From NCBI GenBank assembly GCA_001567105.1, contig LMZR01000045.1:58438-122437 (forward strand): 64,000 bases of DNA, written 5' to 3'. The notes under the pieces are model-generated. The model had not been told where the DNA came from. It saw only the letters and a program-made list of their open reading frames with translations, and ran no database searches. This DNA comes from Chloroflexi bacterium OLB14. GTDB taxonomy: Bacteria > Chloroflexota > Anaerolineae > Anaerolineales > Villigracilaceae. Position numbers and translations under genes: made by a program. This document shows positions 30,602 to 39,779 of this stretch, in pieces (the stretch's first letter is position 1; the number at the start of each line of letters is the position of its first letter).

Positions 30602-30655
30602 GCCTACCTGTGTACCTGTTTACCTATTTACCTGTCTACCTGTTCCCTGTATACT
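30602..30655. repeat. TGTNTACC octamer tract
   Basis: Six 8-nt units: TGTGTACC, TGTTTACC, TATTTACC, TGTCTACC, then decayed units. The same octamer family occurs at 39697-39728 (complement) and 55367-55452. It fills the gap before the LLM gene. Confidence 0.8.
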
Positions 30656-30661
30656 TAACCC

Positions 30662-31660
30662 ATGAAACTAGATGCCGCCCTTCCACCCATTCAATTGAAA
30701 GATGTTCCAGCCATTGCGAAAGCCGCCGAAGAAATTGGATTTGATGCGTTATGGACTCAAGAGACGCAACATGATCCATTTTTACCTTGTGCTTTGATTG
30801 CTGAACATACAACGCTTCTTAACTTCGGGACAGCGATTGCTGTTTCATTTGCTCGGTCACCTGCCAACATGGCTTATACCGCATGGGATTTAGCGTCACA
30901 ATCATCAGGTAGGTTTATGTTGGGGCTTGGCACCCAAGTGAAGGCACATATCGAGAGGCGCTTTGGAATGCAGTGGCCCGAATCAGTGACGGGAAAACTT
31001 CGTGAGCAGATTCAAGTCATGCGTGCATTTTGGGATTGTTGGCAAAATGGAACGAAATTAAATTTTCGGGGTGAGTATTACAAAATAACTTTGATGTCAC
31101 CTTTTTTTAATGCGGGTGCAATTGAGAATCCGCATATCCCTATTTATATTGCAGGCGTCAATACAGGTTTAGCAAAACTGGCAGGTGAATTGTGCGAAGG
31201 TTTTCATGCTCATCCATTTCATAGTGCTAAATATTTGAATGAAATTATTTTGGCTGGAATTGAAGAAGGGTTAACGAAAGAAAATAGAAAGCGAAAAGAT
31301 ATTTCAGTTTCGGTCACTGCCTTTGTGGCGACAACGCCCGAAGAACAAGCCTTTGCTCGAATGCAAATTGCATTTTATGCCAGCACGCCATCATATAAAG
31401 CAGTGATGGATTTGCATGGCTGGGGCGAGACTGCTGAAAAATTATCGGGCTTTGCGGCTAAAGGTGAATGGGCTGAGATGCCAATGTTAATCACTGATGA
31501 AATGTTAAGTGAATTTTGTTTGATGACGACTCAAGAAAATTTGGCTAGCGATTTGAAGAAAAAATATAACGGCATTGCAGATAGATTAACTTTGTACACG
31601 CCATTTGTTCCAAAAGAAAAGGATGAGTGGTGGAAGAAGTTGGCAGGGAAATTCAGTTAA
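30662..31660 (+). CDS. LLM-class (F420-dependent) oxidoreductase
   Basis: 332-residue luciferase-like monooxygenase-fold protein. WTQETQHDPFLPCALIAEHT and NFGTAIAVSFARSPANMAYTAWDL are typical of the F420-dependent MSMEG_2256-like family (TIGR03617). It would use F420H2 or FMN in the cytoplasm; the substrate is unknown. No F420 biosynthesis gene is in the window. Confidence 0.87.
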   Translation: MKLDAALPPIQLKDVPAIAKAAEEIGFDALWTQETQHDPFLPCALIAEHTTLLNFGTAIAVSFARSPANMAYTAWDLASQSSGRFMLGLGTQVKAHIERRFGMQWPESVTGKLREQIQVMRAFWDCWQNGTKLNFRGEYYKITLMSPFFNAGAIENPHIPIYIAGVNTGLAKLAGELCEGFHAHPFHSAKYLNEIILAGIEEGLTKENRKRKDISVSVTAFVATTPEEQAFARMQIAFYASTPSYKAVMDLHGWGETAEKLSGFAAKGEWAEMPMLITDEMLSEFCLMTTQENLASDLKKKYNGIADRLTLYTPFVPKEKDEWWKKLAGKFS

Positions 31661-31687
31661 ATGTATAATAATAGAAATAGGTGATTT

Positions 31688-32537
31688 ATGAGCATAGCAA
31701 TAGTTGTGAGTGTAAGTGAAGGATTAGTCTTAGGTGCAGATAGTGCAGCTACTTTATCCGGTCGCGCTAACACACCTAAGGGGACTGAAGAAGGAGTATT
31801 TAAAAAACTTTTTTTTAACGCAAGAAAACTATTGCAGGTTGGGGATTTACCGATAGGAGTTTTAACATGGGGGATTGGGCAAATATGGGTCAAGAACAAT
31901 TGAAAGTTTAATTAGGGAATGGGAACATAAACAACATTGGTTAACGAATAAAGATTATAAAGAACATCATGATTCTAATACTATAACTGTTAAAAAATGT
32001 GCGGAAGAATTATTAGATTTTTTGAAAAAAGCTTATGAAAATAGCGAAGTAATGCATCTTCCAGAAAATGAGCGCCCAATTTTAGGTATAGTAGTTGCTG
32101 GTTATTCTGAAGGAGAGTTCTTTCCGGAGATTTGGCGTTTTATTATTCCTGTAGAGAATCAGATTTCTAATCAACGCCCTAATCAAAACAATCAACCCAA
32201 TTTTGGGGCAAGTTGGTTCGGTCTTACTGATGCAGTGATTCGACTACACTGGGGACGGGATGATGCTATAATAAAAATTCTTTCTGATAAATTTAATGTT
32301 TCTGAAGCAGAAGTCTTGTCATTACTAGCTCCTGCTCAATACCCTGTACCATTTGCTGTAATGCCTTTGCAAGACGCGATTGAATATGCTTATTACATGA
32401 TAAATGTTACAATTGGTAGGTATCGTTTTGTTATAGGACCAGAATTATGTGGTGGCCCAATTGAAATTGCGGCTATCACACCAAATGGATTTAATTGGAT
32501 ATCAAGGAAATCTTGGAAATTAGTGAAAGGTGAGTAG
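31688..32537 (+). CDS. Ntn-hydrolase/20S-proteasome-like protein (one frameshift)
   Basis: Fragments 31688-31903 and 31875-32537 join near 31869-31879, a G-rich stretch, to give about 280 residues reading LTWGIG then KYGSRTIESL. The N-terminus MSIAIVVSVSEGLVLGADSAATL resembles the beta-subunit fold of proteasome-like Ntn hydrolases, which cover bacterial proteins of unknown function. The usual N-terminal catalytic Thr is not processed out in an obvious way. It starts a three-gene group with a 71-residue protein and a Doc-like protein, in tight order. Confidence 0.6.
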
Positions 32538-32540
32538 AAA

Positions 32541-32756
32541 ATGTTTCGTGAATTATTATTACCATCTGTATCTTCCCAAACGACAGATGTAGATTTTATC
32601 TACTCTGGAGACGAAGTAATAATATCTATTCCCAAAACTAGTATGAATGTTGGAAGCGCCATCATAGAAGTATCAAACACTAGAACTTGGGATAAGGTTA
32701 TGGAAGATGTGCTCCATGATAGAGCTAAAACTTGGGAGGAGTTGGCAAATCTTTGA
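32541..32756 (+). CDS. Small protein upstream of the Doc-like gene
   Basis: 71 residues with no family I recognise. It begins 3 bp after the Ntn-hydrolase stop and its end overlaps the Doc-like gene. Size, position and C-terminal helix (WDKVMEDVLHDRAKTWEELANL) would suit an antitoxin-like partner, but its first half (DEVIISIPKTSMNVGSAIIEV) does not match Phd or VapB. Confidence 0.6.
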   Translation: MFRELLLPSVSSQTTDVDFIYSGDEVIISIPKTSMNVGSAIIEVSNTRTWDKVMEDVLHDRAKTWEELANL

Positions 32757-33181
32757 TTTACCCAACTAGGGAGGATATTATTAATTTAAACCGTCGTCAC
32801 ATTGAAAATTCTGGCGACGAATGGATCGACCCTGAAAATTTAAGAAATTCAAATAGCCTTGAGTGGGTAATTGAAGCAATTCAATACCCACTTTTTGGTA
32901 TTGATCCATATCCAACTATTGTTGAGAAATCTGGAATATTATGTTGGATAATAATTGACGATCATATCTTTTTTGATGGTTGTAAACGAACTGCATTATC
33001 TTCAATGGAAATATTTATGATTGTGAATGGGTATCGCTTAAACGTAACTGGAGAAGAAATAAAAGATATTGCATTAAGAATTGCAAAACGTGTTGAAAAT
33101 CCATATACAAAAGAAGAGTTTTTCGAATGGATAAAAAAGCAAGTTATTGAAAACCATTTTCTCACGATAAAAATAATTTAG
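32732..33181 (+). CDS. Fic/Doc-family protein with altered active-site motif
   Basis: 149-residue Doc-like protein. The Fic/Doc motif reads HIFFDGCKRTAL (H78, F80, D82, C84, K85, R86); the usual form is H-x-F-x-D-A/G-N-K-R, so the conserved Asn is Cys. Two base changes would be needed, so this is not a single read error. The exact start is unclear: TTG 32732 or TTG 32753, which overlaps the TGA of the previous gene. Doc proteins phosphorylate EF-Tu and Fic proteins AMPylate; whether this one is active is uncertain. Confidence 0.72.
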   Translation: MGGVGKSLIYPTREDIINLNRRHIENSGDEWIDPENLRNSNSLEWVIEAIQYPLFGIDPYPTIVEKSGILCWIIIDDHIFFDGCKRTALSSMEIFMIVNGYRLNVTGEEIKDIALRIAKRVENPYTKEEFFEWIKKQVIENHFLTIKII

Positions 33182-33197
33182 AAGAGAGTGCTAACAA

Positions 33198-33527
33198 ATG
33201 AACTTCACCGACTATCAACAAAAATCACGCGCGACTGCGAAATATCCCGTCATTGGGCATGGAGTCATTTACCCGACTCTGGGCTTAGTCAATGAGGCGG
33301 GGGAAGTATCAGGCAAGATAAAAAAAATTTTCAGAGACAAAGATGGGGTCATTGGTGAAGCGGAGAAAGAAGCACTCAAAGCTGAGTTAGGTGATGTGCT
33401 GTGGTACATCGCTCAAGTTTGTTCGGAGTTGAATCTTTCATTAGATGAAGTAGCCCAAGCGAATATCGAAAAACTTTTAGACAGGCAAGCACGCGGGAAA
33501 ATTCAAGGTGATGGAGATAATCGGTAG
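33198..33527 (+). CDS. MazG-family nucleotide pyrophosphohydrolase
   Basis: 109-residue single-domain MazG-like all-alpha NTP-PPase. Metal-binding pattern: LVNEAGEVSGKIKK and LKAELGDVLWYIAQV. It would hydrolyse (d)NTPs to monophosphates as house-cleaning. It follows the Doc-like gene by 16 bp with GAAGAGAG as a weak ribosome site. Confidence 0.88.
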   Translation: MNFTDYQQKSRATAKYPVIGHGVIYPTLGLVNEAGEVSGKIKKIFRDKDGVIGEAEKEALKAELGDVLWYIAQVCSELNLSLDEVAQANIEKLLDRQARGKIQGDGDNR

Positions 33528-33550
33528 CGATTAGCTGTTAGCAGTTAGCG
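33525..33550. repeat. AGTTAGC heptamer tract
   Basis: Units AGCGATT, AGCTGTT, AGCAGTT, AGCG in tandem at the end of mazG. It belongs to the same 7-nt-period class as the tract at 39737-39770. Confidence 0.55.
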
Positions 33551-33697
33551 AAAAATGTCGCTGAAACAGAATCAACTATCAGCAAGTAAGAGGCGGAGTT
33601 GTCTAGGTCAAAAAAAGCGTAAGGAAACTCTAATTTTTTTTCCTATACGCGCATCCCTGCTTTTTGGTAGAATGCTAAAAGACCTAGGAGAAAAATT

Positions 33698-36184
33698 ATG
33701 GCTGGCATGGAACGATTTACACAGCGAGCAAGGCGTGTTCTCACTTTAGCACATGAAGAGGCAGAACGCGCTCGCCAAAATAATATTGGAACTGAACATT
33801 TATTGTTGGGTTTAATGGATGAAGAGGGTGGTGTAGCAGGGCGTGTGTTACGCGAATTGGGTATGACCCCTGAACGAGTTCGTGAAGTGGTGCATCGCAT
33901 TAGCGGCGTCTCTGCAAATTTTGACCCGAACCGCGTTGAGTTATCAAATGAAACACAACAAGTGCTTGAACATGCAGTAGATGAAGCCCGTCGTTTGGGT
34001 CATCATTACATTGGCACTGAACATATTTTATTGGGCTTGGTGCGCATTGAATCAGTAGCGATGGAAGCATTAAGAAGATTGGGTGTGACTCCCGACCAGA
34101 TTCGTCGTCAGACTCGGCGTGTGTTAAATGAATCCGCTTCATCTTCCACGCCCACACCTGCTGGCTCTCCATCAAGCAAGTCATCGTCTGCGGGCGCAAA
34201 CCCCAAAACCCCATTGGTAGATCAACTGGCTTCTGATTTAACATCCAAAGCCGAAGAGAAAAAACTTGACCCCGTCATTGGCAGGCAAATGGAAATTGAA
34301 CGTGTCATTCAAATTTTGGCACGTCGCACAAAAAATAATCCTGCATTAATTGGTGAACCTGGTGTTGGTAAAACTGCCATCGTTGAAGGTTTGGCACAAA
34401 GAATTATTGAAGGTGATGTGCCTGCGCCATTGATGAATAAACGTTTACTGCAATTAGATGTAGGTTCTTTAGTGGCTGGCACCATGTATCGTGGTCAGTT
34501 TGAAGAAAGACTAAAAAGAATTATTGATGAGTTGAAACAATCTGGTGCAATTTTATTTATTGATGAAGTTCACATGTTAGTTGGTGCTGGCGCGGCTGGC
34601 TCATCTGTTGATGCGGCAAACATTTTGAAACCTGCATTATCGCGTGGTGAGTTGCAAGTGATTGGCGCAACTACAATGGATGAATATAGAAAACACATTG
34701 AGTCAGATGCTGCTTTAGAACGTCGCTTCCAACCGATTCAAGTAGATGAACCCAGTGAAGAAGAGACGATACAAATTCTTAAAGGCATTCGCAATGCTTA
34801 CGAAGAACATCATCATTTGGTGATTTCAGATGAAGCCCTCGAAGCCGCCGCGCATTTATCCTCACGTTATGTGACCGAAAGATTTTTACCCGATAAAGCC
34901 ATTGATTTAATTGATGAATCATCTTCGCGTGTGCGCATGTATAAAAGTCAAGCCGCTAAACATGCTAAAGATTTATTTACCCAATTACGTCAAGCCAGAC
35001 AAAATCGTGCTTTAGCACAAGAAGATGCCAATCAAGAAGATTTACGCGAATGGCAAGAACGTGAAACAGATTTAGGTCAACAAATTGAACGGCTACGCAC
35101 AGGTTGGGATCGTGCTACCAGTCCTGTTGTCTCTGCTGAAGATATTGCCGAAGTTGTATCTATGTGGACGGGTGTTCCTTTAATGCAACTTGCTGAAGAA
35201 GAATCAAAACGTTTGTTAAAAATGGAAGATGAACTTCGCAAAGGTATTATTGGTCAAGAAGATGCTATCGTTGCAATTTCGCGTGCAGTGCGCCGTGCGC
35301 GTGCAGGACTCAAAGATCCAAAACGACCGATTGGTTCATTTATGTTCTTAGGTCCAACAGGCGTTGGCAAAACAGAATTAACTAAAACACTTGCTAAATT
35401 TATGTTTGGCAGTGAAGATGCCGCTATTCAATTAGATATGTCTGAATTTATGGAACGTCACACTGCTTCACGTCTCGTTGGCGCACCTCCTGGATATATC
35501 GGCTATGAAGATGCAGGTCAATTAACTGAAGCGTTACGTCGCCGACCATATTCAATTGTCGTCTTTGATGAAATTGAAAAAGCACATCCCGAAGTTCATA
35601 ATATGCTTTTGCAAATTATGGAAGAAGGTCACTTGAGCGATGCTAAAGGTCGCAAGGTTGATTTCCGCAACGCCATTATTGTGATGACTTCAAACATTGG
35701 TGCTGATGTCATCAAGAAACAAACTTCGTTAGGCTTTGCGCTGAAACGTGATGAAGCCGCCGAAGAAAAACTTTCTTATGACGATATGCGCAAGAAATTA
35801 AACGAATCACTCAAACGCGCCTTCCGCCCTGAGTTTATTAATCGTTTAGATGCAACAGTTATTTTCCGCTCACTGAATAAAGAGGATATTCAAAAGATTG
35901 TTGCTTTAGAATTAGACAAAGTGGCAGAACGCCTCAAAGAACATGATTTAGAGTTGGTTGCTTCACCTGAGGCTTTATCCTCACTGGCAGAGCAAGGCTA
36001 TGATGCTGAGTTTGGGGCTCGTCCCTTACGCCGTGTGATTCAACAAAAAGTGGAAGACCCACTATCAGATAAATTGTTATCTGGTGAATTTATGAACGGC
36101 GACACAATTGATATTGTCGTCAATGATGACGGCGAAGTTGTGTTGGGAAAAGACGCCGAAAAGTTAGCAGAACCAAGTTTATAA
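33698..36184 (+). CDS. clpC: ATP-dependent Clp protease ATP-binding subunit ClpC
   Basis: 828-residue Hsp100 unfoldase. Double Clp_N repeat (about 4-145), Ser/Pro linker, AAA-1 with GEPGVGKT near 218-225, a short coiled M-domain (about 400-470), AAA-2 with GPTGVGKT near 551, and the ClpP-docking tripeptide LGF in [11 protein letters not shown]. It unfolds substrates for ClpP and, in Gram-positive-like systems, needs an adaptor through the M-domain. AGGAG lies 7 nt before the ATG. No ctsR, mcsA or mcsB is nearby. The long frame is intact. Confidence 0.96.
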   Translation: MAGMERFTQRARRVLTLAHEEAERARQNNIGTEHLLLGLMDEEGGVAGRVLRELGMTPERVREVVHRISGVSANFDPNRVELSNETQQVLEHAVDEARRLGHHYIGTEHILLGLVRIESVAMEALRRLGVTPDQIRRQTRRVLNESASSSTPTPAGSPSSKSSSAGANPKTPLVDQLASDLTSKAEEKKLDPVIGRQMEIERVIQILARRTKNNPALIGEPGVGKTAIVEGLAQRIIEGDVPAPLMNKRLLQLDVGSLVAGTMYRGQFEERLKRIIDELKQSGAILFIDEVHMLVGAGAAGSSVDAANILKPALSRGELQVIGATTMDEYRKHIESDAALERRFQPIQVDEPSEEETIQILKGIRNAYEEHHHLVISDEALEAAAHLSSRYVTERFLPDKAIDLIDESSSRVRMYKSQAAKHAKDLFTQLRQARQNRALAQEDANQEDLREWQERETDLGQQIERLRTGWDRATSPVVSAEDIAEVVSMWTGVPLMQLAEEESKRLLKMEDELRKGIIGQEDAIVAISRAVRRARAGLKDPKRPIGSFMFLGPTGVGKTELTKTLAKFMFGSEDAAIQLDMSEFMERHTASRLVGAPPGYIGYEDAGQLTEALRRRPYSIVVFDEIEKAHPEVHNMLLQIMEEGHLSDAKGRKVDFRNAIIVMTSNIGADVIKKQTSLGFALKRDEAAEEKLSYDDMRKKLNESLKRAFRPEFINRLDATVIFRSLNKEDIQKIVALELDKVAERLKEHDLELVASPEALSSLAEQGYDAEFGARPLRRVIQQKVEDPLSDKLLSGEFMNGDTIDIVVNDDGEVVLGKDAEKLAEPSL

Positions 36185-36187
36185 AAG

Positions 36188-36255
36188 ATTTAACCACAGA
36201 GTTCACAGAGATTCTTAAAAGATTTTCTTTGTGTTCTTCGTGAACTCTGTGGTGA
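36188..36255. repeat. Inverted repeat CCACAGAGTTCAC/GTGAACTCTGTGG
   Basis: About 68 bp with 13-nt complementary arms around an internal AGAGATT/TTTCTTTGTG segment. It fills the gap between clpC and the next gene. It may also terminate clpC transcription, but it lacks a T run. Confidence 0.8.
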
Positions 36256-36268
36256 AAAATTCCCCGAA

Positions 36269-37321
36269 ATGAATAAACAAGAATTACTCAAACAAGCCGA
36301 TTACACCTTCCAGCGCGGAAACCGCGAACTGGCTAAAAAATATTTAACTGATTATCTCTCTGCTTACTCAAACGATGAAACAGCTTGGATGTTGATGGCA
36401 AAGATGGTTGAAAACTCAGAACAAAAGGCGGAGTGTTATCGGCGCGTGTTAAAAATCAACGCTAATAATAATGAAGCCAAAATTGGGTTAGGGCGAGTTA
36501 CATCTAGTAACCCTACTTTACCCTTAACTAAAAATAAACAAACTTTGGTCTGGCATACTCAGGCAAAAAAATCTAATGGAAAATTAGTAGCTATTCTTAT
36601 TGGCTTGTTTATTTTTACATTATTTGGCGCCACAACTTTAGTGTTAGCAAGAAATAATCCGCAATCCAAAGTGGCTCAAATTTTAGCAATTGCTACACCT
36701 ACAATTTCTGCCAACGCATTAGCAGATGATATTGCCCCGCAGACTCGTGCCGAAGTGAATGAAATTTATCCGCAATACGCTCCATTAGTAGATGCGCTAC
36801 TTGGCTTTGCAGTTGCGAGTGCAGACAATGGCATGGAAGGCGCACCTACCAGACCAGGCAATCAAATCATCGTTTCTGAACAATCAGGTTTAGAAGCGAA
36901 ATCTATTGTAGAAAACGCTTTACCACAAACAAATTCGCTTACTTCTATTACGATTACAGAACAACAAGTAACTTCTTGGCTGGTAATGGAAATGAGCCAT
37001 CATCCTGATTTGCCAGTGAGTGACGTGCAAGTCTTTTTGCGCAATGGTCAAATACAAATTTGGGGCATGATTAATGGCAGCGCAGATTCCACCTCAGCCT
37101 TAGTGGTTGGCGAAATCAAAATTGATAATAATCAACAACCTTATTTTGTAATTGAGTCTATGCAGGTTGGAACGCAATCTATGCCAAACTTATTACTAAA
37201 TCAAGGTGCTTCTTGGTTGAATCAAATGCTAGTTGAACGAATCAATGAGCAAATGCCAGGATTAAAACTTATGAATATAAACGTAGTTAACGGGTTAATT
37301 ACAGTCTCGGGGATGAGATAA
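36269..37321 (+). CDS. TPR-like protein with one membrane helix and an extracytoplasmic domain
   Basis: 350 residues. A cytoplasmic N-terminus has a short TPR-like pair (residues 1-75, AKKYLTDYLSAYSNDETAWMLMAKMVE). A single membrane helix is near 107-130 (LVAILIGLFIFTLFGATTLVL). The outer domain of about 200 residues includes ITITEQQVTSWLVMEMSHHPDLPVSDVQVFLRNGQIQIWGM. I do not recognise the outer domain. It is followed by a terminator, so it is probably transcribed alone or after clpC. Confidence 0.75.
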   Translation: MNKQELLKQADYTFQRGNRELAKKYLTDYLSAYSNDETAWMLMAKMVENSEQKAECYRRVLKINANNNEAKIGLGRVTSSNPTLPLTKNKQTLVWHTQAKKSNGKLVAILIGLFIFTLFGATTLVLARNNPQSKVAQILAIATPTISANALADDIAPQTRAEVNEIYPQYAPLVDALLGFAVASADNGMEGAPTRPGNQIIVSEQSGLEAKSIVENALPQTNSLTSITITEQQVTSWLVMEMSHHPDLPVSDVQVFLRNGQIQIWGMINGSADSTSALVVGEIKIDNNQQPYFVIESMQVGTQSMPNLLLNQGASWLNQMLVERINEQMPGLKLMNINVVNGLITVSGMR

Positions 37322-37330
37322 CCAAGCCCA

Positions 37331-37362
37331 AACATCGTCGAGAGGCGATGTTTTTTATTTAA
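37331..37362 (+). terminator. Rho-independent terminator
   Basis: AAACATCG/CGATGTTT stem with an 8-nt loop, followed by T-rich sequence, about 10 bp after the stop. Confidence 0.8.
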
Positions 37363-37431
37363 GAATTATTATCTTCTCTTAAGGATATTTTCGCTTCACG
37401 TTGCGTCTTATCCACAGAAGGAGAAATTATT

Positions 37432-37983
37432 ATGAATACAAATGTTGAAACGATCACTTTAGCGGGCGGATGTTTTTGGTGTTTGGAAGCGGTGTATGAT
37501 GAAGTGAAAGGCGTGTTATCTGTGGACTCGGGTTATTCAAATGGCAATGTACCGAATCCATCCTATAAAGCAGTTTGCACAGGCTTGACGGGTCATGCTG
37601 AAGTGGTGCAAATTAAATTTGACCCGAATGTAATTTCTGTGCGTGATATTTTGAATGTCTTTTTTGGCATACATGACCCGACTACTTTGAATCGTCAAGG
37701 TGCGGATGTAGGCACGCAATATCGTTCGGGCATTTATTATCATACGCCAGAGCAAAAAGAAATTGCTGAAAATTTAATTAAAGAATTAACCGCACAACAG
37801 ATTTTTGATAACCCCATTGTGACCGAAGTGGAAGCGATTAAAGATTTTTATATCGCCGAAGATTATCATCAAGAATATTTTGTGAATAACAAATTTCAGC
37901 CCTATTGTATGGCGGTGATTTCTCCAAAGGTTAATAAGTTTAGAAAACATTATTTGGAGTTGTTGAAGAAACAACCTGCATAA
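37432..37983 (+). CDS. msrA: Peptide-methionine (S)-S-oxide reductase
   Basis: 183 residues. The active site GCFWC is at 13-17 with catalytic Cys14 after LAGG; also YRSGIYYHTPEQ and the C-terminal YHQEYFVNNKFQPYC with a possible resolving Cys. It repairs methionine S-sulfoxide in proteins. GAAGGAGAA is 8 nt upstream of the ATG. Confidence 0.95.
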   Translation: MNTNVETITLAGGCFWCLEAVYDEVKGVLSVDSGYSNGNVPNPSYKAVCTGLTGHAEVVQIKFDPNVISVRDILNVFFGIHDPTTLNRQGADVGTQYRSGIYYHTPEQKEIAENLIKELTAQQIFDNPIVTEVEAIKDFYIAEDYHQEYFVNNKFQPYCMAVISPKVNKFRKHYLELLKKQPA

Positions 37984-37992
37984 TTTTGTTAG

Positions 37993-38056
37993 GACGCAGA
38001 TGAACGCTGATTGACGCTGATAAGAGCAAAATCAGCGTTCATCTGCGTTTATCTGC
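37993..38056. repeat. Inverted repeat GCAGATGAACGCTGATT/AATCAGCGTTCATCTGC
   Basis: Complementary arms of 17 nt or more around a 20-bp centre, in the msrA-dus gap. One of several unrelated long inverted repeats that fill the short gaps between genes here. Confidence 0.85.
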
Positions 38057-38087
38057 ACCCAATTTTTTTTGTTATACTGTGTAACCT

Positions 38088-39047
38088 ATGAATGAAAGTA
38101 AGACACCTAATTTTTATATAAAGAATATTCCTATCTACGGAGATACTATCCTCGCGCCGATGGATGGCTATTCAGACTGGCCCTTCCGTTCTGTTTGCCG
38201 TGAACTTGGCTCGGCTATGAGTTATACCGAATTTGTGAAAGTGGAAAAAATTCTCAGCAAATCAAAAGAACCTGCTAAGCGATTCTTCTTCAAAGAACCT
38301 GAACGCCCGATGACATTTCAAATTTATGGTGAAAGCCCAAGTTCTATTCTGAAAGCCGCTTTACAAATTGAACAACTCAACCCAGATATTATTGATATCA
38401 ACATGGGTTGCCCTGCCAAAACCATTGCGGATAGAGGCGCAGGTGTGGGTATGATGCCTTCACCATTGAAGATTGCCAGAACATTTAGAAAACTGGTTAA
38501 ACATCTAAAAGTTCCAGTGACGGGCAAAATCCGTTTGGGTTGGGATAAAAATAAAAACTATAAACTCATTGCCAGAATCGTCGAAGAAGAAGGCGGAGGA
38601 TTAATTGCAGTGCATGGACGCACTAAAGAACAACGTTATGCGGGTCAAGCCGATTGGGATGCGATTGCTGAGGTTAAGTCAACAGTAAAAATTCCAGTTG
38701 TTGGAAGCGGTGATGTTAGAACAGTTGCAGATATTGAACGCATGAAAAATCATACACGAGTTGACGCTGTGATGATTGGTCGCGGTGCTATTGCAAATCC
38801 ATGGATATTTTCTGGCATAGATCGTGAACAGGTCACTCCGCAAATGATGCAAGATTTAATTTACAAACATTTATCACGTTGTGTTGAATTTTATGGTGAT
38901 GAAGATGGCTCGCGTTTGTTTAGAAAATATGCCGTGCAATATTTATTGATGCACTCACTCACACGCGATGAAAGAAAAGAAATTCTCAAACCGCGTCCAT
39001 CTGGTGAGTTTAGAAAAATGCTCGACCAGATTTATGCAGTGGCGTAA
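38088..39047 (+). CDS. dus: tRNA-dihydrouridine synthase
   Basis: 319-residue FMN enzyme that reduces uridine to dihydrouridine in tRNA D-loops. The TIM-barrel N-terminus has ILAPMDGYSDWPFRSVCRE. The catalytic Cys is C108 in DINMGCPAKTI. KIRLGW, HGRTKEQRYAG and VVGSGDV phosphate-binding motifs are present. The DusB-type layout is likely but the subtype is not certain. Confidence 0.94.
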   Translation: MNESKTPNFYIKNIPIYGDTILAPMDGYSDWPFRSVCRELGSAMSYTEFVKVEKILSKSKEPAKRFFFKEPERPMTFQIYGESPSSILKAALQIEQLNPDIIDINMGCPAKTIADRGAGVGMMPSPLKIARTFRKLVKHLKVPVTGKIRLGWDKNKNYKLIARIVEEEGGGLIAVHGRTKEQRYAGQADWDAIAEVKSTVKIPVVGSGDVRTVADIERMKNHTRVDAVMIGRGAIANPWIFSGIDREQVTPQMMQDLIYKHLSRCVEFYGDEDGSRLFRKYAVQYLLMHSLTRDERKEILKPRPSGEFRKMLDQIYAVA

Positions 39048-39050
39048 CTC

Positions 39051-39194
39051 CGTTGGTCGAGTAGTTGCGAGACGCGAAGCGTACGAGCAACGTATCGAGA
39101 CCACAAGTTAAGGTAAAAAATTTTATTTTATATTTGACTATTATTGGTGGTTTCGATACGAGCGAGAAGAATACTCGCTCTACTCAACCACCAG
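39051..39194. repeat. REP-like double hairpin TGGTCGAGTA...ATCGAGACCA, copy 2
   Basis: Two facing hairpins joined by CACAAGTTA and about 40 bp of A+T-rich sequence. Related to 28687-28793. The inner stems (GCGAGACGCGAAGCGTACGAG; AGCGAGAAGAATACTCGCT) differ from copy 1 while the outer stems are kept. Confidence 0.85.
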
Positions 39195-39213
39195 TATCAT
39201 TTATAATCACAAC

Positions 39214-39702
39214 ATGTTATTAAATCTTCCCCTCATCCTCGAAACACGGCGCAATCATGCGCTTGAACATGCTAGCATTCATTTGCTTTCGCACAAACAT
39301 CCAACGCAACGCATGGCGGGTCACTCCAACCCAACAGGTTTTTATCTGCTCGGAGATTTAGATACACAAGAAATTTGGCAATGTGTGACAGAAGCACATA
39401 CACGATTAAATTCTGGCGAACATGATTTAGCGATTCATCCAGGCTGTGGAACGAATCTAGCCACTACTGCGCTTCTCTCCGCTACTTTTGCTTGGTTACC
39501 GCTTCGTGGAACGAAATCTACCTTATGGCGATTCTTGCTCATCCCATTAGCATTGATATTCGCACTCATCGGTTTCAGCATGAGCAAACCGCTTGGACCT
39601 TGGCTACAAAAACACGTCACCACCGAAGCGAAACTGGGTAACTTACAAATTGTGGATATTATTCCCGTTCGCAAAGGTGTGCATAGAGTCATTACCAAGT
39701 AA
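39214..39702 (+). CDS. DUF6391-like membrane protein
   Basis: 162 residues. The N-terminal RRNHALEHASIHLLSHKHPTQRMAGHSNPTGFYLLGDLD matches the DUF6391 family of Chloroflexota and Cyanobacteria. Two C-terminal hydrophobic helices follow, near 87-125. Conserved His/Glu residues (EHASIHLL) suggest metal or redox chemistry, but the function is unknown. Confidence 0.75.
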   Translation: MLLNLPLILETRRNHALEHASIHLLSHKHPTQRMAGHSNPTGFYLLGDLDTQEIWQCVTEAHTRLNSGEHDLAIHPGCGTNLATTALLSATFAWLPLRGTKSTLWRFLLIPLALIFALIGFSMSKPLGPWLQKHVTTEAKLGNLQIVDIIPVRKGVHRVITK

Positions 39703-39770
39703 ACAGGTAAACAAGTAGACAAGTATAAAAAACTTTCCACTGATTACTGTTCACTGACTACTGATAACTG
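39697..39770. repeat. Adjacent octamer and heptamer tracts
   Basis: First AAGTAAAC-type octamers (complement of the TGTNTACC family), overlapping the end of the DUF6391 gene. Then ACTTTCC, ACTGATT, ACTGTTC, ACTGACT, ACTGATA at a 7-nt period up to the holA start. Two periods side by side argue for repeated local duplication. Confidence 0.8.
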
Positions 39771-39779
39771 TATCTTCTC

